Under the pieces are notes generated by a model. The model had not been told where the DNA came from. It was given only the letters and a program-made list of their open reading frames with translations, and ran no database searches. From positions 248,001-312,000 of the forward strand of contig NZ_BCYO01000003.1 in NCBI RefSeq assembly GCF_001598235.1: DNA of 64,000 nucleotides, written 5' to 3'. Every line of letters starts with the position of its first letter. The first letter of the stretch is position 1. The stretch comes from Polaromonas jejuensis NBRC 106434 (lineage in GTDB: Bacteria > Pseudomonadota > Gammaproteobacteria > Burkholderiales > Burkholderiaceae_C). Made by a program: the position numbers and the translations under genes. Positions 44,232-57,546 of this stretch are shown here, piece by piece.

Positions 44232-45161
44232 ATGTTCGACCTGAACGACATCGCCATGTTTGTGCAGGTGGTGCGCTGCGGCAGTTTTGCCGAGGCGGCG
44301 CGGCGGCTGGGCTTGCCCCCCAACACCGTGAGCCGGCGCATCCAGCAGCTCGAAGCTCAGCTCGGCACGCGGCTGATGCAGCGCTCCACCCGCAAGCTCA
44401 CGCTGACCAGCGCCGGCCAGGCTTTCCACGAGCGCTGCGCGGGCGCGGTCGACGGGCTGCTTGAAGCCGGCCAGGAGTTGGTGACGGGCAGCCAGGAACC
44501 CAGTGGCCTGGTGCGCGTGGCGGCGCCAGCTGATTTCTTCGACTTCTTCCCGATGGAGTGGGTGGCCGAATTTCTGGCCGCGCATCCGCGGGTGCGGCTC
44601 GACTTCGTGCTCAGTGATGCCAAGGCCGATTTGATTGCCGAGCAGATCGACGTCGCGTTTCGCGGCGGCACGTTGCGCGATTCGGGCTACGTCGGCCGCC
44701 AGCTCCTCGGCACTCGCAGCGACGGCCTGGTGGCCAGCCCGGCCTACATCGCCGCGCGCGGCGCGCCCGGCACGCTGCAAGACCTGGCGAACCATGACTG
44801 CGTGACCTCCGCCCACCCCAGCGGCCACACCACCTGGCGCCTGGCCGGTCCGGATGGGGTGGAGGAGGAAGTGCAGGTCGCCGGCCGCTTCAGCGGCAAC
44901 ACCGCCCAGGCGCTGCGCAAAGCCACCTTGGCCGGCCTCGGCATCGCGCTGCTGCCGCCCGCCATGGCCAGGCTCGACGTTCAGGCCGGCCTGCTCGTGC
45001 CGGTGCTGCCGCAATACCAGCGCACGAGCCAGGGCCTGAGCGTGCTCTATCCGAGCCGGCGGCACCTGCCATTGGCGGTGTCGGCGTTTATTGGGTTGGT
45101 GATGGAGAAGCTGAGTGCGGCGGAGGCGCTGCCCGAGGTGCTTCGATCTGGGCGAAATTGA
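44232..45161 (+). CDS. LysR-type transcriptional regulator
   Basis: The 309-residue protein has the helix-turn-helix GSFAEAARRLGLPPNTVSRR, then LMQRSTRKLTLTSAGQAF, and the effector domain RVAAPADFFDFFPMEWVAEF of the CrgA/DsdC-like subgroup that often controls quinone-reductase genes. AAGGA supports the ATG at 44232. It is divergent from the doxX operon and probably regulates it. Confidence 0.93.
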   Translation: MFDLNDIAMFVQVVRCGSFAEAARRLGLPPNTVSRRIQQLEAQLGTRLMQRSTRKLTLTSAGQAFHERCAGAVDGLLEAGQELVTGSQEPSGLVRVAAPADFFDFFPMEWVAEFLAAHPRVRLDFVLSDAKADLIAEQIDVAFRGGTLRDSGYVGRQLLGTRSDGLVASPAYIAARGAPGTLQDLANHDCVTSAHPSGHTTWRLAGPDGVEEEVQVAGRFSGNTAQALRKATLAGLGIALLPPAMARLDVQAGLLVPVLPQYQRTSQGLSVLYPSRRHLPLAVSAFIGLVMEKLSAAEALPEVLRSGRN

Positions 45162-45626
45162 CACGGGACGGATGCAGGAGGCCAATCAATGTCCGGCATT
45201 GGAGGGCCTTGAACACCGACGCGAGCAGGGTGTTCACCGAAGCGCTTCTGAAGAACGCGTTCAGCGCGTTCCTTGACCTGCTCTTTAGCCCGTTGATCGT
45301 TGTGGTGTAGCGTGTCATCTTTTATCGGTCCATCGACCGCTTTGGGCTGCGGTCGGTGAGCACGGCGTCAGAAGCAACCCATCTTGCCCATTTCTCCGCG
45401 ACTGCCGGACCTATTTCTCGGCGAGGAATCCCTGGGAATTGCGCGAGGTCGGATCGCTCACCAAGTCTTTGAACCAGACATATCTCGAATATATCGAGGT
45501 AGTCCAGGGTGACTCGTGGTCTCCCGCGCACGAAGCTTTGCAGGATTCTTGCGGATGTTTGCATGATCCTCCGGGCGGAGTGCAGGAGTCGAGACAAGTG
45601 GCGGCGAGAGGCTTAAGCTTCGGTCC
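45162..45626. other. 465-base gap with no recognisable gene
   Basis: Short frames on both strands are open, but none resembles a known protein and none has a convincing ribosome binding site. The only structure noted is CTCGA-ATATA-TCGAG at 45484-45498, about 130 bases before the AraC gene, a possible operator. Confidence 0.4.
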
Positions 45627-46592
45627 ATGCTGACATCCACTCATCAAGCACGGCGCGACGACCGATCTGCCAATCAACTGCAGGCCACGGTCATGCGGGC
45701 CGAACTGGCCGCCCTGATCGACCGGTTTACCGGTACCGACGGCGCCCATGCGACTTTGATCCCGCGCCTCACCCTGGCCCGCATCTCCAATACCCAGCAT
45801 CCGGTCCACACGGTCTACGAACCGGCTTTCTGCGTGCTGGCGCAAGGCAGCAAACGCGTTTTGCTCGGTGACGAGGTCTACGTGTACGACAGCAGCCACT
45901 ACCTGGTGGTCGCGCAGAACCTGCCCGTGGCCGGCCAGGTGGTCGACGCATCGCCGGAGGCGCCGTACCTGAGCCTGCGGCTGTTCTTTGACGTCAAGGA
46001 TATTGCCGCACTGGCGCTGGACCTCCAGCTCGGCCAAGCCTTTCCCATGCGGGCCTCGCAGCGCGGGATATTCACCGGCGAGCTGTCCGCCACGCTGCTG
46101 GACCCGCTGTTGCGCCTGGTCAGGCTGCTGGACTCGCCCGAGGACGTGCCCGCGCTGGCACCGCTGATCACCCGCGAGATCCTGTACCGCCTGCTGAAGT
46201 CGCCCGATGGCTGGCGGCTGGTCCAGATGGCCATGGTGGACAGCCATAGCCAGCGCATCGCCCAGGCCATCAATCTGCTTTCGCAGCGCTTCCAGGAACC
46301 GTTGCGGGTCGACGATCTCGCCAACGAGGTGCACATGAGCGTGTCCTCGCTGCACCACCACTTCAAGGCCGTCACCGCGATGAGCCCGCTGCAGTTCCAG
46401 AAGCAGCTGCGCCTGCAGGAGGCGCGGCGCATCATGATCAGCGAACACGTGGACGCCGCCGCTGCAGGCCACCGGGTCGGCTACGAGAGCCAGTCGCAGT
46501 TCAACCGCGAATACAGCCGCTTTTTCGGCTCGCCCCCGGTACGCGACGTCAAGCGTCTGCGTGAACTTCAGCTAGGCCGCATGAGCGACTGA
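45627..46592 (+). CDS. AraC-family transcriptional regulator
   Basis: The 321-residue protein has an N-terminal AraC-type cupin domain (TVYEPAFCVLAQGSKRVLLG, SHYLVVAQNLPVAGQV) and a C-terminal double helix-turn-helix (LRVDDLANEVHMSVSSLHHH, AGHRVGYESQSQFNREYSRF). This subgroup often controls neighbouring aldo/keto reductase and efflux genes. It is the first gene of a plus-strand run that includes an AKR, a hydrolase, an MFS exporter and a cupin. Confidence 0.93.
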   Translation: MLTSTHQARRDDRSANQLQATVMRAELAALIDRFTGTDGAHATLIPRLTLARISNTQHPVHTVYEPAFCVLAQGSKRVLLGDEVYVYDSSHYLVVAQNLPVAGQVVDASPEAPYLSLRLFFDVKDIAALALDLQLGQAFPMRASQRGIFTGELSATLLDPLLRLVRLLDSPEDVPALAPLITREILYRLLKSPDGWRLVQMAMVDSHSQRIAQAINLLSQRFQEPLRVDDLANEVHMSVSSLHHHFKAVTAMSPLQFQKQLRLQEARRIMISEHVDAAAAGHRVGYESQSQFNREYSRFFGSPPVRDVKRLRELQLGRMSD

Positions 46593-46731
46593 CCAGGCCG
46601 GGGCACCGGCGCATTGGCGCAGGCCCGGGCTACATCGAACCCCACCGTGACACCCGTGGCGCCGCTCAGCGGCATGCCAGCGGGGACGTTCGTCCCTGCG
46701 ATTACCCCTTTCCAACCTCATCAGGAGTTAA

Positions 46732-47987
<1,256 letters not shown>

Positions 47988-48003
47988 CCAACCAAACCAT
48001 TGA

Positions 48004-50473
<2,470 letters not shown>

Positions 50474-50544
50474 GTTCAACCTTCGTGAAGAAGACGCCTG
50501 CCGGCATCTCTTCGGCATTTCTGAAAGCTTCAAAGGAACACACC

Positions 50545-50979
50545 ATGACACCCTCTCAAGTCTCATCAGCATCCTCCCAGGCGGTCCGCGTCAGACGGTG
50601 CGGATCGCTACCATCCGCCGCCGGTCCGGCTGACTGGTTCACCGGCACTGTACGTGTCGACCCACTGTTTTCCCCGACGGACCCCGCGCGTGCCTCAGGC
50701 GCGCTGGTCACCTTCGAGCCGGGTGCGCGGACCGCCTGGCACACCCATCCGCTGGGCCAGACGCTGGTCGTCACGGCGGGCTGCGGCCGCGTACAGCAGT
50801 GGGGCGGTCCCGTCGAGGAGATCCGGCCCGGCGATGTCGTCGCTATCCCGCCGGGTGTCAGGCACTGGCACGGCGCGGCACCGTCCACCGCGATGTCGCA
50901 CCTCGCCATCCAGGAACAACAGGACGGCAAGTCGGCCGACTGGTTCGAGAAGGTCTCCGACGAGCAGTTTCTGCGCTGA
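50545..50979 (+). CDS. Small cupin protein
   Basis: The 144-residue protein has one cupin barrel with metal-binding HTHPLGQ and a late RHWHGAAP histidine pair. The [20 protein letters not shown] block is seen in small cupins accompanying AKR and AraC genes. AAGGA precedes the ATG at 50545. The following 277-base gap (50980-51256) contains no recognisable gene. Confidence 0.87.
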   Translation: MTPSQVSSASSQAVRVRRCGSLPSAAGPADWFTGTVRVDPLFSPTDPARASGALVTFEPGARTAWHTHPLGQTLVVTAGCGRVQQWGGPVEEIRPGDVVAIPPGVRHWHGAAPSTAMSHLAIQEQQDGKSADWFEKVSDEQFLR

Positions 50980-51256
50980 TTGCGCTTGCAGCGCCGAGGC
51001 GGGCGCCACAGACCAGCACTTTCGATGGCAGCGACCTCAGCGTCCTGCCGCTGTTGGCTGGTAAGGAAGCTGCGCAAGACCGTGCTGCTTGGGCTTCACC
51101 CCGATTCGATCTTAAAAAAATAGGTCAAAGTTCAGCCAGTCTGGGCCAGGCGGTGCCGTCTATTCGCCACCACTCCAGTCTGCTTATAGCTTCTGCGGCG
51201 GCGCAGTTCCTGTCTTGCTGGGAAAATGGCCCATCTGACCTGAACAGAAATATCCC

Positions 51257-51838
51257 ATGCCACTGCCCGCACCCCAAGCCCGTTCCCACCTGCACACGCG
51301 CGCCGTTGTCTTTCGCGGCTACCACCGCGAGGACGGCCTGTGGGACATCGAGGCCGAGTTGACCGACACCAAGACCTATGCGTTGGAGCGCTTCGAGCGG
51401 GGCGACATGCCGCCGGGCACGCCCATCCACGGCATGGCGATTCGTGCAACGGTGGACGACACCATGACCATTCGTGAGATCGCCACCTCCATGGACTACA
51501 CGCCCTTTGGCGAATGCCAGCAGGGCACGGACCCGATGCAGCAGATGGTGGGCGTGACCATGGGGCCGGGCTGGCGCCAGGCCATCGAGCGGGCGCTGGG
51601 CGGCATCCGCGGCTGCACGCATCTGCGCGAATTGCTGTTCAACATGGCGACCGCGGCCTACCAGACCATTCCCACCTACCGCGACCGCCTGCGCAGGCAG
51701 GCCGGGCTGCCCGAGCCTGAAAGCACCACGCCGCCGCACCACCTGGGCAAATGCATCGCCTGGGATTTCGACGGCCCGGTGGTGCAGCGGCGCCATCCCA
51801 AGTTTGCGGGCTGGCAGCCGCTGAAGCGCAAAGCCTGA
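51257..51838 (+). CDS. DUF2889 domain protein
   Basis: The 193-residue protein starts MPLPAPQARSHLHTR and contains VVFRGYHREDGLWDIEAELT, and GIRGCTHLRELLFNMATAAY further on, both diagnostic of DUF2889, a family of unknown function common in Betaproteobacteria. No strong ribosome binding site is seen. It is not linked to a pathway by context; an intergenic repeat follows it. Confidence 0.88.
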   Translation: MPLPAPQARSHLHTRAVVFRGYHREDGLWDIEAELTDTKTYALERFERGDMPPGTPIHGMAIRATVDDTMTIREIATSMDYTPFGECQQGTDPMQQMVGVTMGPGWRQAIERALGGIRGCTHLRELLFNMATAAYQTIPTYRDRLRRQAGLPEPESTTPPHHLGKCIAWDFDGPVVQRRHPKFAGWQPLKRKA

Positions 51839-51916
51839 GCTGATGAAGCCGGCGGCTTGTGCCGCGATTCAGGATTTGCTGGCCTTCGGTGATTGCGTCG
51901 CAGGCGAGTTCTGTTT

Positions 51917-51972
51917 GCTATAAAAACGGTAGCTTCCTGCGCCCATTGCACCTGGGCTGAAACCAGATTTAA
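51917..51972 (+). repeat. Intergenic palindromic repeat, copy 9
   Basis: GCTATAAAAACGGTAGC, then TTCCTGCGCCCATTGC and ACCTGGGCTGAAACCAGATT. Both stems are clear: GCTA...TAGC and GCCCA...TGGGC. It lies between the DUF2889 gene and the penicillin-binding protein gene. Confidence 0.8.
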
Positions 51973-52027
51973 CCTTGAAAGTTGGCAAAGTTACAACCTG
52001 GGCTGACCACCCCCTTAAACTCCGCCC

Positions 52028-54067
52028 ATGACCCCGACCCTGCACCGCGCAGCCACTTTCGCCACTGAACAGTTTCGCCATCTCACGAGCGTCGTCAAAC
52101 GGCATCCCGTGCGGGCGGCTTTGGTGCTGCCGGCGCTGATGCTGCTGTGCGTGCTGGTGCTGATTCCGTTCACGCCCGGCATTGGCGACTTGCGCAAGGC
52201 CAAGTCTGAAACGCCCTCGGTGCTGCTGGCTTCTGACGGCACGGTGCTGGCCGAGTACCGGCGCATCAACCGCCAGTGGGTGACGCTGGACAAGATTTCA
52301 CCCAACGTCGTGAACGCCTTGATCGCCACCGAAGACCACCGGTTTTACGACCACCACGGCATTGACTTTCGCCGCACGGCGGGGGCGGTGTTCGCTACCC
52401 TGTCGGGCGACTTGCAGGGCGGCTCGACGATTACGCAGCAGCTGGCGCGCAATCTTTACCCTGAGGAGATTGGCCGCGCCACCAGCGTCACGCGCAAGGT
52501 CAAGGAAGCGATCACCGCGCTGAAGATCGAGGCGGTGTATTCCAAGCGCGAGATCCTTGAGACCTATCTCAACACCGTGCCCTTTTTGTACAACGCCTTC
52601 GGCATCGAAATGGCCGCGCGCACTTATTTCGACAAGTCGGCCGACAAGCTGGACCTGCTGGAGAGCGCCACGCTGATCGGCATGCTCAAGGGCACGAGCT
52701 ACTACAACCCGGTGCTCAACCCTGAGCGCGCGGTGCAGCGCCGCAACCTGGTGCTGGCGCAGATGGCCAAACACGGCAAGCTCGACCCGGCCCGGCTTGA
52801 GGCACTGGCCAGGCGGCCGCTGCGGCTGGACTTTGAGCGGCAGACCGAGGCGCTGGGCCCGGCGCCGCACGTGGCCCAGCATCTGCGCAAATGGCTGATC
52901 GCCTGGGCCGACCGCAAGGGCTACAACATTCATACCGATGGCCTCAGGGTGCGTACCACGCTCGACGCCAAGATCCAGAAAGCGGCCAACCAGGCGGTGG
53001 CGCGGCAGATGGCGCAACTGCAAACCCTGGCAGACGCGCGGCGCAAGGCCGGCCAGGCGCGTGCCGTGTTGCAGGCCGGCTTTTTGGCGCTGGACCCGCG
53101 CAACGGCGCCGTGCGGGCCTGGGTGGGCAGCCGCGACTTTGCGCAGGAGCAGTTTGACCATGTGAGCCAGGCGCGGCGCCAGCCGGGCTCGACCTTCAAG
53201 CCCTTTGTGTATGGCGCGGCCTTCATGCTGGGCTTCGACCCCTTGGACACCCTGATCGACCAGCCCGTGGCCATTACCTCGCAAGGCGGCGGGGTGTGGA
53301 CGCCCAGCGATGCGACGCCGCCCACCTACCAGCCCACCACGCTGCGCGACGGGCTGGCGTATTCGAAAAACACCATCACGGCCCAGTTGATGCAGAAGGT
53401 GGGGCCAGCCAAAGTAGGGGCGCTGGCGCAGGCCCTGGGGGTGCGGCAGAGCAAACTTGACCTGGTGCCATCACTCGCCCTGGGCACCAGCCCCGTCACG
53501 CTGATGGAGATGGTCGCGGCCTACGGCAGCATCGCCAATGGCGGCAGCTACATGCAGCCGGTGCTGGTGCTGAGCGTGGAAGACCGCAACGGCCAGCTGC
53601 TGGAACAGTTTGAGCCCGTCAGGGAGCGCGAGCCGGCCATGCCGCGTGCGCAAGCGCTGACCCTGGTGAACGCCATGCGCGGCGTGATTGACGAGGGCAC
53701 GGGCAGGGCCATTCGCCAGCGCTACGGCATCCAGGCCGACGTGGCGGGCAAGACCGGCACCACGCAAGACAACACCGACGGCTGGTTCATCATGATGAAC
53801 CCGCAGCTGGTGGCGGGGGCCTGGGTCGGCTTTAACGACAACAGCGTGACGATGGGCTCATGGGGGCAGGGCGCCCGCAGCGCGCTGCCCATGGTGGGTG
53901 AAGTTTTTCAGCAGGCATTTCGCAACCGCTGGCTCGACCAGAACGCTGAATTCGACATTCCCCGCCCGCGGCCACCGCCGCCGCCGGAGCAGCGCCGCGA
54001 CGACCCGATCGGGGAGATCGTGAACGGTCTGCTGGGCAGGATCTTGCGGCAACTGCGGGCGAACTGA
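52028..54067 (+). CDS. Class A penicillin-binding protein (transglycosylase/transpeptidase)
   Basis: The 679-residue protein has a cytoplasmic tail and one membrane anchor (LVLPALMLLCVLVLIPFTPG). The glycosyltransferase-51 domain follows (EDHRFYDHHGIDFRRTAGAV, GGSTITQQLARNLYPEE), then the transpeptidase domain with SxxK in QPGSTFKPF, SxN in YSKNTITAQLM and KTG in AGKTGTTQDNTDGW. It ends in a Pro-rich stretch. It polymerises and cross-links peptidoglycan on the outer face of the inner membrane. Which PBP1 subtype it is cannot be fixed. Confidence 0.93.
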   Translation: MTPTLHRAATFATEQFRHLTSVVKRHPVRAALVLPALMLLCVLVLIPFTPGIGDLRKAKSETPSVLLASDGTVLAEYRRINRQWVTLDKISPNVVNALIATEDHRFYDHHGIDFRRTAGAVFATLSGDLQGGSTITQQLARNLYPEEIGRATSVTRKVKEAITALKIEAVYSKREILETYLNTVPFLYNAFGIEMAARTYFDKSADKLDLLESATLIGMLKGTSYYNPVLNPERAVQRRNLVLAQMAKHGKLDPARLEALARRPLRLDFERQTEALGPAPHVAQHLRKWLIAWADRKGYNIHTDGLRVRTTLDAKIQKAANQAVARQMAQLQTLADARRKAGQARAVLQAGFLALDPRNGAVRAWVGSRDFAQEQFDHVSQARRQPGSTFKPFVYGAAFMLGFDPLDTLIDQPVAITSQGGGVWTPSDATPPTYQPTTLRDGLAYSKNTITAQLMQKVGPAKVGALAQALGVRQSKLDLVPSLALGTSPVTLMEMVAAYGSIANGGSYMQPVLVLSVEDRNGQLLEQFEPVREREPAMPRAQALTLVNAMRGVIDEGTGRAIRQRYGIQADVAGKTGTTQDNTDGWFIMMNPQLVAGAWVGFNDNSVTMGSWGQGARSALPMVGEVFQQAFRNRWLDQNAEFDIPRPRPPPPPEQRRDDPIGEIVNGLLGRILRQLRAN

Positions 54068-54074
54068 CCGAAAT

Positions 54075-54128
54075 TGCTACTAAAAACGTAGCTGTTTGCG
54101 CCCGTTTTTATTGGGCTGAAGGCCAATT
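54075..54128 (+). repeat. Intergenic palindromic repeat, copy 10
   Basis: GCTACTAAAAACGTAGC, then TGTTTGCGCCCG and TTGGGCTGAAGGCCAATT. It lies 7 bases after the PBP stop, facing the convergent HxlR gene, where it may act as a terminator. Confidence 0.8.
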
Positions 54129-54131
54129 TCG

Positions 54132-54542
54132 TTACAAACCAGCATCGTCGGCGACGCTTTCCGCGGGCACAGGCAATTCGTCCCGCACGGCGGCCCACTT
54201 CAGCAACGAGTCCAGGGTGGGGCACAAGGCCTGCCCCCACCGGGTCAGCGTGTATTCCACTTTTGGGGGGACTTCGGGGTAAATCACGCGGCGCACCATG
54301 CCGTCGGCTTCCATCTGGCGGAGTTGCTGGATCAGCATTTTTTGCGAGACGGCCGGAATGGCACGCTCGAGTTCTGAAAAGCGAAGCACCTTTCCGCCGA
54401 AGAGCTGAAAAAGGATGGAAAGCTTCCAGCGTCCCTCCAGCATTTTGAGAATCTTCTCGACCCGTGCAGCCGCGGAAATGGGGGTGAGTTCAGCTGGCTT
54501 ACCTTCAGGTGCGTAGCTCACCTTTTCGTGCGTTCTTGTCAT
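54132..54542 (-). CDS. HxlR-family winged-helix regulator
   Basis: The 136-residue protein has the HxlR/MarR-like winged helix: LEGRWKLSILFQLFGGKVLR, FSELERAIPAVSQKMLIQQL, VIYPEVPPKVEYTLT. It stands divergently 79 bases from the SnoaL/SDR pair, which it probably regulates. Confidence 0.93.
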   Translation of the reverse strand: MTRTHEKVSYAPEGKPAELTPISAAARVEKILKMLEGRWKLSILFQLFGGKVLRFSELERAIPAVSQKMLIQQLRQMEADGMVRRVIYPEVPPKVEYTLTRWGQALCPTLDSLLKWAAVRDELPVPAESVADDAGL

Positions 54543-54621
54543 GGCACCAGCTTAGCCATATCTTCAGAGAGGCGCAAACAGGCGCTCCTGCCGACATCGG
54601 CCAACACCCAAGGTGAATGAC

Positions 54622-54990
54622 ATGAACACATCGAACCCCGCAACACCATTACCTTCCTCGCCACCGCACAACCTGCCTGCGGCCATTGCCGGCTACATCG
54701 CAGCCGCCAACGCAGGGGACACCGACGCCGTGGCGGCTTGCTTCACCGAGGACGCGATCGTCAAGGACGAGGGGCAGGAAAGGCGAGGCATTTCCGCCAT
54801 CGTGGCCTGGAAAGAGGAGGTGACGCTCAAGTACAGCCCCATCACCCAGGTCATCCGTGCGGAAGTCGTCAACGGCATCAACGTCGTGACGGCCTCCGTG
54901 TCGGGCGACTTCCCTGGCAGCCCGGTAGAGCTGAAGTACGCCTTCACGATGGATGGCGACAAAATCGCGCGACTGGATATCACGGTATGA
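54622..54990 (+). CDS. SnoaL-like (NTF2 fold) protein
   Basis: The 122-residue protein has the SnoaL/NTF2-like layout [37 protein letters not shown], typical of small polyketide-cyclase-like or isomerase domains. AAGGTG supports the ATG at 54622. Its stop overlaps the start of the SDR gene (ATGA). Confidence 0.87.
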   Translation: MNTSNPATPLPSSPPHNLPAAIAGYIAAANAGDTDAVAACFTEDAIVKDEGQERRGISAIVAWKEEVTLKYSPITQVIRAEVVNGINVVTASVSGDFPGSPVELKYAFTMDGDKIARLDITV

Positions 54991-55787
54991 GCAGCACACA
55001 GTTCTCATGTGATCCGGACGAGTTTTCGGGTAAACGCGTCCTGGTCACGGGCGGCACCAAAGGCATGGGCGAGGCGATCGTACGGCGGCTGGCCCGTGGC
55101 GGCGCCAGGGTGGCCACAACGGCGCGCTCGCCGCTTCCGCAAGGGCAGGCGCCCGAGCTTTTCGTCCAGGCAGACATCAGCACGGCTGAGGGCGTCAAGT
55201 TGGTGGTTGAGGCCGTATTGGCGCGCTTTGGTGGCCTGGACATTCTTGTCAACAATGTCGGCGGCTCGTCGGCTCCCAGCGGGGGCGTTCTGGCACTCAG
55301 TGATGACGACTGGCAGCGCACGCTGGAGGCCAACCTCTTCGCCGCCGTACGCCTTGATCGGGGATTTCTGCCGGGCCTGATAGCGCAGGGCCGTGGCGTC
55401 ATCATTCATGTCTCTTCCATTCAGCGGCGCCTGCCCTTGTTTGAGGCCACGTTGGCCTACGCGGCCGCGAAAGCGGCCCTGACGACTTACAGCAAAGGTC
55501 TCTCCAAAGAGCTTGGGCCCAAAGGCATACGCGTCAATACCGTGGCGCCGGGGTTCATTGAGACGACGGCTGCGCACGGCCTGATCATGCGCATTGCGGA
55601 GCAGGCAGGAACCGACGAAGCCGGTGCGCGGCAGAGCCTCATGAATTCGCTGGGCGGCATCCCGATCGGCAGGCCCGGCCGCCCTGAGGAGGTTGCAGAG
55701 CTGGTGGGCTTCCTCGTGTCCGACCGCGCGGCTTCCATTCACGGCAGCGAATATGTCATTGACGGCGGCACGGTTCCCGTCGTGTAG
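54987..55787 (+). CDS. Short-chain dehydrogenase/reductase (SDR)
   Basis: The 266-residue enzyme has the Rossmann [16 protein letters not shown] loop, NNVGG, the catalytic Ser in HVSSIQRR and YxxxK in YAAAKAAL, and a GYVIDGG-like end ([12 protein letters not shown]). It reduces or oxidises a small carbonyl or alcohol using NAD(P). It is translationally coupled to the SnoaL-like gene and divergent from HxlR. Confidence 0.93.
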   Translation: MSSTQFSCDPDEFSGKRVLVTGGTKGMGEAIVRRLARGGARVATTARSPLPQGQAPELFVQADISTAEGVKLVVEAVLARFGGLDILVNNVGGSSAPSGGVLALSDDDWQRTLEANLFAAVRLDRGFLPGLIAQGRGVIIHVSSIQRRLPLFEATLAYAAAKAALTTYSKGLSKELGPKGIRVNTVAPGFIETTAAHGLIMRIAEQAGTDEAGARQSLMNSLGGIPIGRPGRPEEVAELVGFLVSDRAASIHGSEYVIDGGTVPVV

Positions 55788-55884
55788 CGGAGTGCAGCCT
55801 GACAGGCATCTGCCAAAAAAACCGGCCGATGTGTCCAAGCGCTGCTGTGTTACTGTTTTGGCTTCTGACCTGCCGGAGCGCTCC

Positions 55885-56250
55885 ATGCCACGCCCTTTTC
55901 TTGACGAAGCCCACATTCACCCTGCCATCCGCAGCAATATTGCGATGCATCAGCAGGCCATCGTGCAGGAGGTGATGACGGCGATCAGGGACAACGACGT
56001 GGTCGTGGTGGGAATGGGGATGAACCCTTTTCCCAGAATGGCGCGCAAGGCGCTGGACGATGCCGGGCAGGCTTACCGGTACCTGGAATACGGCAACTAT
56101 CTGAATACCTGGCGCGAGCGCAATGCGCTCAAGATGTGGACCGGCTGGCCTACCTTTCCGATGGTGTTCGTCAAGGGCACTCTGGTGGGCGGCGCTGCGA
56201 ATTTACAGGCGCTGATCGACAGCGGCGAGCTCAAAAAGATGCTGGCATAA
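55885..56250 (+). CDS. Glutaredoxin-like protein without cysteine
   Basis: The 121-residue protein has a glutaredoxin fold, with strand VVVVGMGMNPFPRMARKALD, glutathione-site cis-proline in GWPTFPMVFVKG and the VGGAANLQAL loop. The place of the CxxC or CxxS active site is NPFP, and there is no cysteine in the whole protein. So it cannot be a thiol oxidoreductase; binding of glutathione or an iron-sulfur partner is conceivable but not shown. CGGAG precedes the ATG. Confidence 0.85.
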   Translation: MPRPFLDEAHIHPAIRSNIAMHQQAIVQEVMTAIRDNDVVVVGMGMNPFPRMARKALDDAGQAYRYLEYGNYLNTWRERNALKMWTGWPTFPMVFVKGTLVGGAANLQALIDSGELKKMLA

Positions 56251-56371
56251 ACTTCGTCTGGCGCTCCGGCAGCATCCCGATACTGCGCGAGTCAGGGGGG
56301 GCCGACTACGCGGGCAACGGCCCCAGAAGCCAAGCCTGCGGCCGGCTCTGGCATTGACCGGGGGCGTGAAT

Positions 56372-56412
56372 GCTATTAAAAATATAGCTGTTCGCGCCCG
56401 TGGCTGTTGGGC
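56372..56412 (+). repeat. Intergenic palindromic repeat, copy 11
   Basis: The perfect core GCTATTAAAAATATAGC is followed by TGTTCGCGCCCGTGGC and TGTTGGGC. It is identical in its core to copy 3. It lies between the glutaredoxin-like gene and lgt. Confidence 0.8.
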
Positions 56413-56581
56413 GGTGTCAAGTCCAGGTGCAGCAGCCGACGACAAAGCAAGTAATGTGTGAGCTTGAAATCAGAGCCAAAGTACCAGCCGCTTGCCCCGT
56501 AGCCACGCGCAGGGGCCGTCACCCAAAACCACCTTGTTCACCTTGCCCGGTGGCGGCCGCTTGCGTGCACAATGGCAACCC

Positions 56582-57412
56582 ATGCTGATTCACCCTCACA
56601 TCAATCCCGTCGCCCTGCAACTCGGGCCCCTGGCCATCCACTGGTATGGCCTGACTTACCTGGCCGCTTTCGGCCTGTTCTTTTTTCTGGCCACCCGGCG
56701 GCTTCGGCATGAGCCCTATGCCTCCATCACCGGGCCGGGCGCCTGGTCGCGCCAGGACATTGAAGACATGCTGTTTCTGGGCGTCATGGGGGTGGTGATT
56801 GGCGGGCGGCTGGGTTACTGCCTTTTCTACAAGCCGGGTTACTACCTTGCCCATCCGCTGGAGATTCTGGCGGTGTGGCAGGGCGGCATGAGCTTTCATG
56901 GCGGCATGCTGGGGGTGCTGGTCTCACAAGTCTGGTTTGCCCGTTCGCGCCAGCGGCCCTGGCTGCAGGTGATGGACTTCATTGCGCCTTGCGTGCCCAC
57001 GGGGCTGGCGGCAGGGCGTGTCGGCAACTTCATCAATGGCGAGCTTTGGGGCCGTTTCAGCGATCCGGCGCTCCCGTGGGGCATGGTGTTTCCGGGCAGC
57101 GGCTCCACCTTGCCGCGCCATCCCTCGCAGATTTACCAATTCCTGCTGGAAGGCCTGTTGCTCTTTGTGCTGCTCTGGCTGTACGCCCGCAAGCCGCGCA
57201 AGATGGGACAGGTCTCGGGCGCGTTTTTGCTGGGTTATGGCGTGTTCCGTTTCATCGCCGAGTTTTTCCGCGAGCCTGATGATTTTCTCGGCATCCTCGC
57301 CCTGGGCATGAGCATGGGCCAATGGCTGTGCGTGCCCATGATCGTGGCCGGCGCCGGCCTTTGGTGGTGGGCTTCGCGGCAGGTTGCCTCGGCGCCAGCA
57401 GCGCGCGCCTGA
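56582..57412 (+). CDS. lgt: Prolipoprotein diacylglyceryl transferase
   Basis: The 276-residue inner-membrane enzyme attaches diacylglycerol to lipobox cysteines. It shows [20 protein letters not shown], the essential HGGMLG motif (MSFHGGMLG), the Lgt signature [16 protein letters not shown] and [16 protein letters not shown]. The ATG at 56582 gives the usual length. A decayed fragment of a second copy lies at 35144-35285. A strong terminator follows. Confidence 0.96.
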   Translation: MLIHPHINPVALQLGPLAIHWYGLTYLAAFGLFFFLATRRLRHEPYASITGPGAWSRQDIEDMLFLGVMGVVIGGRLGYCLFYKPGYYLAHPLEILAVWQGGMSFHGGMLGVLVSQVWFARSRQRPWLQVMDFIAPCVPTGLAAGRVGNFINGELWGRFSDPALPWGMVFPGSGSTLPRHPSQIYQFLLEGLLLFVLLWLYARKPRKMGQVSGAFLLGYGVFRFIAEFFREPDDFLGILALGMSMGQWLCVPMIVAGAGLWWWASRQVASAPAARA

Positions 57413-57450
57413 GCGGGGCGAACCGTTCGTCTCCCGCGCTGCGCAAGAAG

Positions 57451-57486
57451 GCCGGCGCGACCGGTTTGCGCCGGCTGTTGCTTTTT
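57451..57486 (+). terminator. Intrinsic terminator after lgt
   Basis: GCCGGCGC-GACCGGTTT-GCGCCGGC, a perfect 8-bp GC stem, is followed by TGTTGCTTTTT. Confidence 0.75.
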
Positions 57487-57546
57487 GGGGCGCAGGGGGG
57501 CAGACTGATACGCGGTGTACCGATTTCGCCGCCCCTTGCCAGGGGG

